Assembly (NCBI GenBank): GCA_016214125.1
Contig: JACRPC010000021.1
Span: 140,927 to 204,926, forward strand
Reading direction: 5' to 3'
DNA from: Rhodospirillales bacterium
GTDB lineage: Bacteria; Pseudomonadota; Alphaproteobacteria; Rhodospirillales; WMHbin7
DNA: 64,000 bases
Part shown: positions 18,114-27,185 of the stretch, piece by piece
How positions within the stretch are numbered: position 1 is the first letter of the stretch
Layout: each line of letters opens with the position of its first letter
Notes under the pieces: model-generated
The model's database searches: none
The model's input: the letters and a program-made list of their open reading frames with translations, nothing else
Told to the model about the DNA's origin: nothing
Position numbers and translations under genes: made by a program

Positions 18114-18298
18114 GGCGTCTTCTTGAAAAAGGCGTCGGCGCTGGCGCGGTGATTGCTCTTGGCGGCGATCGCTTGGCGGGCGCGGGCGATCTCGGCCTCC
18201 AGCCGGGCGATGTAGTCGTTCAATTCCGCGACCGAGAAGGGCGCGAGATCGGTGGGTTTGGCCGGTTTGGCGCGGGGCTCGAGTTCCTCGAGGTCCAT
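18110..18298 (-). CDS. DUF1192 family protein (62 aa)
   Basis: A small soluble protein with an acidic start (MDLEELEPR), a Pro-rich linker and a C-terminal helix of the DUF1192 type (FSVAELNDYIARLEAEIARARQAI), probably a short coiled coil. The family is common in Alphaproteobacteria and of unknown function. The ATG at 18298 has GAAGGA nine bases upstream. It heads the leftward string, overlaps degP by four bases, and is divergent from the quinone oxidoreductase gene with 54 bases between. Confidence 0.75.
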   Translation of the reverse strand: MDLEELEPRAKPAKPTDLAPFSVAELNDYIARLEAEIARARQAIAAKSNHRASADAFFKKTP

Positions 18299-18352
18299 GC
18301 GGAAAATCCTTCGATCTTGCCAGACGGAAAGGGGCAGGATATCAGACCAGGC

Positions 18353-19351
18353 ATGAGCAAAACCATCCCCGCCATGATGGAGGCCATCGAGATCGCCCAG
18401 CCGGGCGGGCCCGAGGTCTTGCGTTTGGTGTCGCGGCCGGTGCCCCAACCCGGCCCCGGCCAGGTGCTGATCGCCATCGAAGCCGCCGGGGTCAACCGGC
18501 CCGACGTCATCCAACGCCAGGGCCAGTATGCACCACCGCCCGGCGCTTCCGACATTCCCGGCCTGGAAATCGCCGGCACCGTCGCCGCCTTGGGCGAGGG
18601 GGCGGGTTGGGCGGTCGGCGATCGGGTCTGCGCCCTCGTCACCGGCGGCGGCTATGCCCAATATGGCGTGGCCGAGGGCGCGCTCTGCCTGCCCATCCCC
18701 AAACCCCTGTCGACGGTCGAGGCGGCCGGCTTGCCGGAAACCTTCTTCACCGTCTGGCACAATGTTTTCGAGCGGGCCGGGCTCAAGCCGGGCGAGACGT
18801 TCCTGGTTCATGGCGGCACCAGCGGCATCGGCACCGCGGCCATTGCGCTTGCCAAGGCCTTCGGCGCCCTTGTGATCGCCACCGCCAACGGGCCGCGCAA
18901 GGTTGCGGCCTGCCGGGAATTGGGCGCCGATTGCGCCATCGATTACGCCAGCCAGGATTACGTGGTCGAGGTCGCCGCCTTCACCAATAAGAAGGGTGTC
19001 GATGTCATCCTCGACATGGTCGGCGGCGATTATCTTCCCCGCAACATCAAGTGCCTGGCTCAAGATGGGCGCCATGTCAGCATCGCCTTCCTCAAGGGGT
19101 CGGAAATGCCGATCAACCTGATGCCGGTGATGCTAAAACGCCTGACCCTGACGGGCTCGACACTTCGGCCGCAGCCGGTGGCGGCCAAGGCCCGGATGGC
19201 GGCGGGATTGCGCGAAAAAGTCTGGCCGCTTCTCGACCGGGGCGCGATAAAGCCGGTGGTGCATGCCACCTTTCCCCTGGCCCAAGCGGCTGATGCGCAT
19301 CGGCTTTTGGAAAGCAGCCAGCATATTGGAAAGATTATTCTTTGCCGATAA
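18353..19351 (+). CDS. NAD(P)H quinone oxidoreductase (PIG3-like zinc-independent MDR)
   Basis: A 332-residue medium-chain reductase reducing quinones or enones with NADPH in the cytoplasm. GVNRPDVIQRQGQYAPPPGASDIPG-like N-terminal sequence and the HGGTSGIGTAAIALAK nucleotide-binding loop near 160 match the PIG3 branch (TP53I3 homologues). The zinc-binding cysteines of alcohol dehydrogenases are absent. The ATG at 18353 was chosen because MSKTIPAMMEAIEIA matches family starts; longer readings overlap the divergent DUF1192 gene. Confidence 0.88.
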   Translation: MSKTIPAMMEAIEIAQPGGPEVLRLVSRPVPQPGPGQVLIAIEAAGVNRPDVIQRQGQYAPPPGASDIPGLEIAGTVAALGEGAGWAVGDRVCALVTGGGYAQYGVAEGALCLPIPKPLSTVEAAGLPETFFTVWHNVFERAGLKPGETFLVHGGTSGIGTAAIALAKAFGALVIATANGPRKVAACRELGADCAIDYASQDYVVEVAAFTNKKGVDVILDMVGGDYLPRNIKCLAQDGRHVSIAFLKGSEMPINLMPVMLKRLTLTGSTLRPQPVAAKARMAAGLREKVWPLLDRGAIKPVVHATFPLAQAADAHRLLESSQHIGKIILCR

Positions 19352-19355
19352 AGGT

Positions 19356-19384
19356 TTGACCGCCCGGCGGGCGCGCCTTATATA
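19356..19384 (+). promoter_or_regulatory. Sigma70-type promoter of trcR
   Basis: TTGACC (19356-19361) and TATATA (19379-19384) are exactly 17 bases apart, 79 bases before the trcR ATG. The spacer is GC-rich and contains GCCCGGCGGGC. It lies immediately after the quinone oxidoreductase stop, so trcR is probably transcribed on its own. Confidence 0.6.
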
Positions 19385-19462
19385 GGGGCCAGTCGCGAGC
19401 ATCTTGCCCGGCCGGATGCCACCCGGCCCGGCCAAGGTGTTTTATTGCCAAGGAGAACGCAT

Positions 19463-20053
19463 ATGGCCCTGCCGCTGATGCCGAAGGCGACCGCCGTTTG
19501 GCTGGTCGAGAACACCACGCTGACCTTCGAGCAGATCGCCGAATTCTGCGGCATGCATCCGCTGGAAGTCCAGGCCATTGCCGATGGCGAGGTGGCGGTG
19601 GGCATCGTCGGGCTCGATCCGATATCGTCCGGCCAATTGGCGGCCGACGAGATCGCCCGCTGCCAGACCGATCCGACCGGCCATCTGAAGCTGGCCAAGA
19701 CGCCCGACCTACCTTTGCCCCGGGCGCGCGGCAAAGGGGCGCGCTACACGCCGGTCTCCAAGCGCCAGGACCGGCCCGACGCCATCTCCTGGCTGATCAA
19801 GCACCATCCCGAATTGTCCGATGCCCAGCTTTGCAAGCTGATCGGCACCACCAAGCCCACCATCCAGTCGGTGCGCGAGCGCAGCCACTGGAACGCCGCC
19901 AACATCAAGCCGCGCAATCCGGTGACGCTGGGGCTTTGCAGCGAGGCCGATTTGGAAAAGGCGGTGGCGCTGTCGCGGGCCCGTTCGGGCGCGCCGGCGC
20001 CGGCGCCGGCCGAAGCGCCGGCGCCCGTCGAGCCAACGGCGGGCGAGGCGTAA
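19463..20053 (+). CDS. trcR: Cell cycle transcriptional regulator TrcR (DUF1013)
   Basis: A 196-residue protein of the DUF1013 family restricted to Alphaproteobacteria and named TrcR for its link to cell-cycle transcription. It has an N-terminal helix-turn-helix-like part (LTFEQIAEFCGMHPLEVQAI) and a second DNA-binding-like part (LSDAQLCKLIGTTKPTIQSV), and ends in an Ala/Pro-rich tail. The ATG at 19463 has AAGGAG seven bases upstream. A good promoter precedes it. It is convergent with the ammonium transporter gene. Confidence 0.85.
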   Translation: MALPLMPKATAVWLVENTTLTFEQIAEFCGMHPLEVQAIADGEVAVGIVGLDPISSGQLAADEIARCQTDPTGHLKLAKTPDLPLPRARGKGARYTPVSKRQDRPDAISWLIKHHPELSDAQLCKLIGTTKPTIQSVRERSHWNAANIKPRNPVTLGLCSEADLEKAVALSRARSGAPAPAPAEAPAPVEPTAGEA

Positions 20054-20066
20054 GGGCGTTTTCCGC

Positions 20067-21296
20067 TCACCCGTGCCGGGTGGCGTCTTCTTCCGGATAG
20101 GCCGAGATGCGATGCACGGTGAGATCGGCGCCGGCATGCTCCTGTTCCTCGGATAAGCGGATGCCGGTGGCGAGTTTCAAGCCGCCATAGACCAGGAACC
20201 CGCCGACCAGGGCCGCCGCGATGCCGGCCAGGGTGCCGACGATCTGGGCCCATGGGCTCACGCCGCCCATGCCGCCCAGCGCCTCCAGCCCCAGGAACCC
20301 GGCGGCGATGCCGCCCAGGGCGCCGCACATCCCATGCAGCGGCCAGACGCCCAGCACGTCGTCAATCTTCCATTTCAATTGGCACTGGTTGAAGGCCCAG
20401 ACGAACAGGCCGCCGGCTGCGGCGCCCAAGACCAGCGAGCCCAGCGGATGCATGACGTCGGAGCCGGCGCAGACCGCCACCAGCCCGGCCAGCGGACCGT
20501 TATGGACGAAGCCGGGGTCGTTGCGCCCCGCCGCCAGCGCGGCCAGGGTGCCGCCCGCCATCGCCATCAGCGAGTTCATCGCCACCAGGCCGGAAACGCC
20601 CTCCAGGGTCTGGGCGCTCATCACGTTGAAGCCGAACCAGCCGACCGACAGCACCCAGGCGCCCAAGGCCAGGAAGGGAATGTTCGAGGGCGGAAAGGCC
20701 ACCAGCCCGCCATTCTTCTTGTAGCGGCCGCGCCGGTTGCCCAGCATCACGATGGCGGCCAGTCCAGCCCAGCCGCCCAGCGCGTGCACCACCACCGAGC
20801 CGGCGAAATCGTGGAACGGCGCACCGAAGGAAGCTTCCATCCAGCTTTGGAAGCCAAGGCGGGTGCCCCAGACCAGCCCTTCGAAGCTGGGATAGATGAG
20901 GCCCACCATCAGGGCGGTGGCGGCAAGCTGCGAGCCGAAGCGGGCCCGCTCGGCGATGCCGCCCGAAATGATGGCGGGAATGGCGGCGGCGAAGGTCAAG
21001 AGGAAGAAGAACTTCACCAGATCGTAGCCATGGGCGGCGAACGGCCCGCCCTCCTTGCCGACCAGAACTTTGGCGCCCAGGAAGAAGTTGGTGCCATAGG
21101 CGATGGCGTAGCCGATCAGGAAATAGGCCAGGGTCGAGACGGCGAAATCGACCAGGATTTTCACCAAGGCGTTGACTTGGTTCTTGCGTCGGACGGTGCC
21201 CAGTTCGAGGAAGGCGAAGCCCGAATGCATCGCCAGCACCATCACGGCGCCCATCAGAATGAACAGAACATCGCCGCCGGTCTTCGCCGCTTCCAT
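20067..21296 (-). CDS. amt: Ammonium transporter (Amt/Rh family)
   Basis: A 409-residue inner-membrane channel-transporter for ammonium. Eleven hydrophobic segments are seen. HSGFAFLELGTVRRKN, SGGIAERARFGSQL, DFAGSVVVHALGGWAGLA with the first conserved pore histidine, and the C-terminal HGMCGALGGIAAG are family signatures. The C-terminal cytoplasmic tail, which interacts with PII proteins in this family, is present. GGGAGG lies upstream of the ATG. No glnK/glnB gene is adjacent, unlike the usual amtB-glnK pairing. A sigma54-type promoter and a palindrome lie upstream, which fits nitrogen control. Confidence 0.92.
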   Translation of the reverse strand: MEAAKTGGDVLFILMGAVMVLAMHSGFAFLELGTVRRKNQVNALVKILVDFAVSTLAYFLIGYAIAYGTNFFLGAKVLVGKEGGPFAAHGYDLVKFFFLLTFAAAIPAIISGGIAERARFGSQLAATALMVGLIYPSFEGLVWGTRLGFQSWMEASFGAPFHDFAGSVVVHALGGWAGLAAIVMLGNRRGRYKKNGGLVAFPPSNIPFLALGAWVLSVGWFGFNVMSAQTLEGVSGLVAMNSLMAMAGGTLAALAAGRNDPGFVHNGPLAGLVAVCAGSDVMHPLGSLVLGAAAGGLFVWAFNQCQLKWKIDDVLGVWPLHGMCGALGGIAAGFLGLEALGGMGGVSPWAQIVGTLAGIAAALVGGFLVYGGLKLATGIRLSEEQEHAGADLTVHRISAYPEEDATRHG

Positions 21297-21334
21297 GCCA
21301 CGCCTCCCATGGGAAAAGGAATCGGAAGGCCCTT

Positions 21335-21350
21335 AGCAAAGCCCAAGCCA
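21335..21350 (-). promoter_or_regulatory. Sigma54-like (-24/-12) promoter of amt
   Basis: On the minus strand the 16-mer TGGCTTGGGCTTTGCT matches the -24 GG and -12 GC spacing of sigma54 promoters (consensus TGGCAC-N5-TTGCT), with two mismatches in the -24 part. It ends 39 bases before the amt ATG, giving a leader of about 28 bases. Ammonium transporter genes are classic RpoN/NtrC targets. Confidence 0.5.
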
Positions 21351-21400
21351 AGATTAAATATGTGTTATTTCATGATGTTATCAGATTGGCCGGGGCTGGA

Positions 21401-21419
21401 TTGCCTAAATATTAGGCAA
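21401..21419. promoter_or_regulatory. Perfect palindrome between amt and murA
   Basis: TTGCCTAA (21401-21408) and TTAGGCAA (21412-21419) form a perfect inverted repeat around ATA, in an AT-rich 138-base gap. A further half-like TGCCTAA lies at 21432-21438. It is about 50 bases upstream of the sigma54-like box, a plausible activator site, but it does not match the NtrC consensus TGCACC-N5-GGTGCA. It could also be a hairpin ending the murA transcript, though no T-run follows. Confidence 0.4.
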
Positions 21420-21434
21420 AGAAGTCTGGAATGC

Positions 21435-22724
<1,290 letters not shown>

Positions 22725-22737
22725 GCGCTCGGTCCGG

Positions 22738-23292
22738 CTAGAGTTTGGGCAGGGTCACGCCCTTCTGACCCATATATTTGCCGGCGCGGTCGGCGTAGGA
22801 GACCTCGCAAAGGCTGTCGGCCTTGAGGAAGATGAACTGGCAGGCGCCTTCGCCGGCATAAATGCGGGCGGGAAGCGGCGTGGTGTTGGAGAATTCCAGC
22901 GTCACATGCCCCTCCCATTCGGGCTCCAGAGGCGTCACGTTGACGATGATGCCGCAGCGCGCATAGGTGCTTTTGCCCAGGCAGATCACCAGCACCTCGC
23001 GCGGGATGCGGAAATATTCGACGGTGCGGGCCAGGGCGAAGCTGTTGGGCGGGATGACGCAGGAATCGCCCTCGCGCTCGACGAAGCTGCGATTCTCGAA
23101 ATTCTTGGGATCGACCACCACCGAATCGACGTCGGTGAAGATCTTGAATTCGCGCGACACCCTCGAATCGTAGCCGTACGAGGAGACGCCGTACGAGATC
23201 ACGCCCTGGCGCACCAACCGATCCTCGAACGGATCGATCATGCGCTTTTCCAGCGCCATCTTGCGAATCCAATGGTCGGGCATCACGGCCAT
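22738..23292 (-). CDS. dcd: dCTP deaminase
   Basis: A 184-residue trimeric enzyme deaminating dCTP to dUTP for thymidylate synthesis. [36 protein letters not shown] and the catalytic-region [20 protein letters not shown] are all diagnostic; the glutamate in EFSN is the catalytic base. [12 protein letters not shown] closes the active site at the C-terminus. murA follows closely, so the two are probably co-transcribed. Confidence 0.95.
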   Translation of the reverse strand: MAVMPDHWIRKMALEKRMIDPFEDRLVRQGVISYGVSSYGYDSRVSREFKIFTDVDSVVVDPKNFENRSFVEREGDSCVIPPNSFALARTVEYFRIPREVLVICLGKSTYARCGIIVNVTPLEPEWEGHVTLEFSNTTPLPARIYAGEGACQFIFLKADSLCEVSYADRAGKYMGQKGVTLPKL

Positions 23293-23368
23293 GGCGGGAA
23301 TCCTTGCCGGCAGGGGTCGGGCATTCTTCTACTCGACCCCCAGGCCGGGGGCAAGGGTTAAGGACCGC

Positions 23369-23977
23369 CTACCACGCCCGAATCGCCACCAGGGCGGGAT
23401 TGTCGGCATGGTCCAGAATCAGTCTTTGCACCCGCTCCTGCCAGAGCCTTGCGAATTCGCGCTCGTCCTCGGCCTCGCCCCGTCCCTCGATGAGGCGCAC
23501 CAGACGGGCGCGCATTTGGGGATCGGCCGGCACGCCCGAGGCGTCGAAGCGGGCGATGACGCCCTGCATGCTGTCTTGGCGGCGCAAACCCAGATCGCCG
23601 GCCAGCGGGCTTGAGAAGAACAGGCGATGGCGCCGATCGAAACGCCCGCCCAGGCCCTTGAAGCCGGTCTCGGCGGTGGCGCCGGTGACCAGACTGGCGA
23701 TAGCGGCCATCACGCCGGTGACGCCCTCGTCGGCGGGGCTTGGGAAATGAACCTCGATGGCGCCGCGCTCGGGCATCGCCTCGCCATAGAGCGCTTTCAG
23801 GCCCTTGGCCAGCATCAGCCAGGTGCCGGCCACGGTCGGGCAGGAATGGCCGGCCAGGCGGACGGCATCCTCGTAGCGGTACTCGATCCGCCCGTCGGGG
23901 GTGGCGCCGAGAAAGTGGCTTAAGGGATCGATCATGGCGATGATGGGCGCTTGGTCGAAGAAGGCGGGAAAGGGCAT
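23369..23977 (-). CDS. FmdE-like protein
   Basis: A 202-residue protein with DAVRLAGHSCPTVAGTWLM at about 39-57, matching the GHxCP...G signature of FmdE-domain proteins (named after the formylmethanofuran dehydrogenase operon). His and Cys in that segment are likely metal ligands. The remaining part contains FFSSPLAG and a helical C-terminus. The zinc-ribbon found in full FmdE is absent. The ATG at 23977 has AAGGA eight bases upstream. Neighbours give no clue to the reaction. Function unknown; the family call rests on one motif. Confidence 0.5.
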   Translation of the reverse strand: MPFPAFFDQAPIIAMIDPLSHFLGATPDGRIEYRYEDAVRLAGHSCPTVAGTWLMLAKGLKALYGEAMPERGAIEVHFPSPADEGVTGVMAAIASLVTGATAETGFKGLGGRFDRRHRLFFSSPLAGDLGLRRQDSMQGVIARFDASGVPADPQMRARLVRLIEGRGEAEDEREFARLWQERVQRLILDHADNPALVAIRAW

Positions 23978-24075
23978 GAGGGGTTCCTTGAAAGACGCCC
24001 GATCCTGCCGATCCCGCCGCCCAGCTTCCTTGTGTCTGGTCAAGCGGCGAGAAAGTCCGCTAGATTCGGGCCTGC

Positions 24076-27000
24076 ATGCGGCTTGCCTTCATCAATCCCA
24101 ACCGCGCCCACCGCTACGATGCCGAAACGCCCTACGCCCAGCCCCTGGGCGGTTCGGAATCGGCGCAGGTCCATTTGGCGCGCGCCTTGGCGGCGCGCGG
24201 TCACAGGGTCGCTCTCTTCACCGGCGTCGAGGCCGTCACACAGGCGGGCGGGGTGGTAACCCGGCCGCTGCCCGCCTCGCCCGACCGGCTTGGCGATTTC
24301 GAGGCGCTGCTGATCTTGAACGATCCCGCCTACGCCGTTCTGGCCCGCGCGGTGCTGGGCCCCCAGCCGGTGCTGATCCATTGGGAGCAGAACCTGTTCG
24401 AACCGCGCCTTCCTTACCGGCGGGCGCTCGAGGCCCTGGCCGGTCCGCGCGATTTCTTTGCGTTCTTAAGCGACTGGCAGATCGCCCATTACCGCGCCCA
24501 GGGTTTGGCGTTGCCCCCCGACCGCACCCTCAAACTGCGCAACGCCATCGCGCCCGCCTTCGAGAATCTCTTTCCCCAGGGCGGCTCGATCTTGGCCGCC
24601 AAGCGGGGGCCGTTCCGCCTGGCCTTCACCAGCGCGCCCTATAAGGGCCTCGAACCGGCGCTGGGCTTTTTCCAAGACCCCAGCTTGGCCGGGGCGGAAC
24701 TGCATCTCTATACCGGCTTCGGACATTACGCGCCCAACAACATCCATCGCCAGAGCGAGGCGCGTTGGCAAACGCTTGCCCAGCGCTCGCACGCGACGCC
24801 CGGCCTGGTCTGGCACGGACTCACCGCCCAGCCGGACTTGGCCAAGGCGCTGGCGGCCGCGCACGTCTTGTTCTATCCCTCGATCGTCGAGGAAACCGCC
24901 GGCATCGCGGTGATGGAGGCGATGGCGGCCGGGATGGCGATCGTCGCCAGCGATTGGGGGGCGCTTGCGGAAACCACCGGTGGTCTGGCGACCCTTCTTC
25001 CGGTCGGGCGCGACGGCGCGGGCAACTTCACCTTGGATGGCGCAGCCTTTGCCGGCGCCGCGGCGCGGTTCGGCCAACGCTTCCAAGATGGCGATCTTGA
25101 ACTCGAGGCGCATCTGCGCCGCCAGATCGATCACATCGAACGACATCACCTTTGGTCGGGTCGCGCCCAGGAATTCGAGACGATGGTGGCGCTGGCCCTG
25201 GGCGGCCCGGCGGGCGGCCCAACGCCCCGGCCGGAATCGCTGTTCGAGACGGCGCGCGATTTCGCCCAGCAAGGGCGAACGATCGAGGCCAAATCCGCCT
25301 ACCAGCGTGTTTTGGCGCTTCGCCCCGACTATGGCGAGGCGTTGAACAATCTGGGCTTGCTGCATCGTCAGGCCGGAGAGTCTGGCGAGGCGCTGGCCCT
25401 GTTCGACCAGGCCCTCGCCCTCCACCCCGGCCAGCCGCAGATTCTCGCCAACCGGGCGGGCGCGCTGGCGGCCTTGGGCCGCGAGGCCGACGCCCTGGCC
25501 GATTATCGCCAAGCCCTGGCGGCGAAGCCCGACGATGGCGCCGCCCTCAACAATCTCGCCAATCTGCTCAAGGGTCTGGGCCGGCGCGAGGACGCCGTCC
25601 CGCTTTATCGCCAGGCGCTGGCGCTGAAGCCCGACGCCCATGAAACGCGTCTCAACCTCGCCCGCCTGCTGGTCGAGTTGGGCGAAGAGCAGGCGGCCGA
25701 AGAGAGCTTTGCCCAAACACTGGCCTTGCGTCCCGATTGGTCGGAAGCGGCGTTTTCCTTCGCGCTCGCCCAACTGGAACAGCTTTACGACAGCGACGCG
25801 GACATCGAAACCCGCCGCGCCCGCTTTGACGGCATCCTGGCAAGCCTCGAAGCCCATTACGATCGGGCGCCCGCGACCGAGCGGGCCGAGGCGGCCGGCG
25901 AGCTTGTCACGCTCTGCCCCTTCTTCCTCGCCTATCAGGGAAAAAGCGACCGCGATCTGCAGCGCCGTTATGGCGGGCTTATCCATCGCCTGATGGCTGC
26001 CGCCTTTCCCGCCCATGTCCAACCGATCCCCAGCCCAAGGCCAAACGCCGATGGACGCTGGCGGTTGGGCATCGTCTCGCCCTTCTTCCGCCCCCATTCG
26101 ATCTGGAAGATTCCGCTTCGTGGCTGGCTCGAGGGTCTGGACCAATCGCGCTTCGACCTTACGGCCTACGCGCTCGAAGGCGCGCAAGCCCAGCTTAGCG
26201 AAGCCGCCGCCCTGGGCGCGAAGGTCGTGACCGGCCCGCGCGCGCTGGCGGGCTGGATCGAGCGCATCGCCCAGGACCGGCCGCACATTCTTCTTTATCC
26301 CGACATCGGCATGGATGGGTTGGCGATGAAGCTGGCGGCGTTCAGGCTGGCGCCTTTGCAGGCGACCACGCTCGGCCATCCCGACACCACCGGCCTGCCG
26401 ACCATCGATCTGTTTTTCTCCAGCACCCTCATGGAGCCGGAAGGGGCCGAGGATCATTACACCGAAACGCTGGTCCGCCTGCCCGGCCTGGGAATCCTCT
26501 ATCGCCCCGAACCCGAAATCGAAGGCGAGATTTCCCGGACCGCCTTGGCTCTGCCCGAAGACCGGGTGCTTTATTGGTGCGCCCAGTCCTTGTTCAAATA
26601 CACGCCCGCTTTCGACGCCCGCCTGGCCCGAATTGCGGCCAGGCTTCCCCAGGCCCATTTCGTCTTCCTTGAGCATCACGACAATCCGCGCGTCACCAGG
26701 CGGTTGCGCGAGCGCCTGGCCCTGGCCTTCCAAGCCGAAGGGCTTGAGGCGGACGGTTTCCTCACCTTCCTTCCCCGCCTCGCGCCCAAGGATTTCGCCC
26801 GCGCCGCGCGCCTGATGGACGTCTTCCTCGATCACAATGCCTGGTCGGGCTTCAATTCGACCCTGGAAGCGCTGGCCCAGGGTCTGCCGGTTCTCACCTT
26901 GCCCGGCCCCTTGATGCGCGGCCGTCACGCCACGGCGATCCTGCGCCTTCTCGAACTCGAAGATTTGATCGCCGCCGACGAAGCCGATTGGGTTGAGCGC

Positions 27001-27132
27001 GCCGTCCGGTTGGGCGCCGATCGGGCGTGGCGCCAATCGCTGCGCAACGACATCGCCGCCCGGCGCCAAAGGCTCTATGGCGATCTGCGGCCGATCCGGG
27101 CGATGGAAGAGGCGCTGATCGCCCGGCTTTGA
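24076..27132 (+). CDS. Fusion of GT4-like glycosyltransferase, TPR region and SPINDLY/OGT-like glycosyltransferase
   Basis: A 1018-residue protein with three parts. Residues 1-380 look like a GT-B glycosyltransferase of family 4: PLGGSESAQVHLARALAARG at the start and PSIVEETAGIAVMEAMAAG near 270-290. Residues about 390-565 are five tetratricopeptide repeats (for example EALNNLGLLHRQAGESGEAL). Residues about 660-1018 match the SPINDLY/O-GlcNAc-transferase C-terminal region: IVSPFFRPHSIWKI, ATTLGHPDTTGLPTIDLFF, NAWSGFNSTLEALAQGLPVL. No signal peptide. Bifunctional protein or glycan glycosyltransferase is inferred; substrates are unknown. It stands alone, followed 53 bases later by a membrane-protein gene. 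Confidence 0.8.
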   Translation: MRLAFINPNRAHRYDAETPYAQPLGGSESAQVHLARALAARGHRVALFTGVEAVTQAGGVVTRPLPASPDRLGDFEALLILNDPAYAVLARAVLGPQPVLIHWEQNLFEPRLPYRRALEALAGPRDFFAFLSDWQIAHYRAQGLALPPDRTLKLRNAIAPAFENLFPQGGSILAAKRGPFRLAFTSAPYKGLEPALGFFQDPSLAGAELHLYTGFGHYAPNNIHRQSEARWQTLAQRSHATPGLVWHGLTAQPDLAKALAAAHVLFYPSIVEETAGIAVMEAMAAGMAIVASDWGALAETTGGLATLLPVGRDGAGNFTLDGAAFAGAAARFGQRFQDGDLELEAHLRRQIDHIERHHLWSGRAQEFETMVALALGGPAGGPTPRPESLFETARDFAQQGRTIEAKSAYQRVLALRPDYGEALNNLGLLHRQAGESGEALALFDQALALHPGQPQILANRAGALAALGREADALADYRQALAAKPDDGAALNNLANLLKGLGRREDAVPLYRQALALKPDAHETRLNLARLLVELGEEQAAEESFAQTLALRPDWSEAAFSFALAQLEQLYDSDADIETRRARFDGILASLEAHYDRAPATERAEAAGELVTLCPFFLAYQGKSDRDLQRRYGGLIHRLMAAAFPAHVQPIPSPRPNADGRWRLGIVSPFFRPHSIWKIPLRGWLEGLDQSRFDLTAYALEGAQAQLSEAAALGAKVVTGPRALAGWIERIAQDRPHILLYPDIGMDGLAMKLAAFRLAPLQATTLGHPDTTGLPTIDLFFSSTLMEPEGAEDHYTETLVRLPGLGILYRPEPEIEGEISRTALALPEDRVLYWCAQSLFKYTPAFDARLARIAARLPQAHFVFLEHHDNPRVTRRLRERLALAFQAEGLEADGFLTFLPRLAPKDFARAARLMDVFLDHNAWSGFNSTLEALAQGLPVLTLPGPLMRGRHATAILRLLELEDLIAADEADWVERAVRLGADRAWRQSLRNDIAARRQRLYGDLRPIRAMEEALIARL

Positions 27133-27185
27133 CAGCGAAGGTTTGGCAAGCGACACTCGCACTCTTCAACCACACGGGAACGATC

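Noticed and set aside
21401..21419. NtrC enhancer site
   Set aside because: The palindrome does not match the known NtrC consensus, so it is reported as an unnamed palindrome.
24466..27162. 898-codon open frame on the minus strand over the glycosyltransferase fusion
   Set aside because: Antisense shadow; the plus strand holds clear TPR and OGT motifs and the minus product is Gly/Arg/Gln-rich with no motif.
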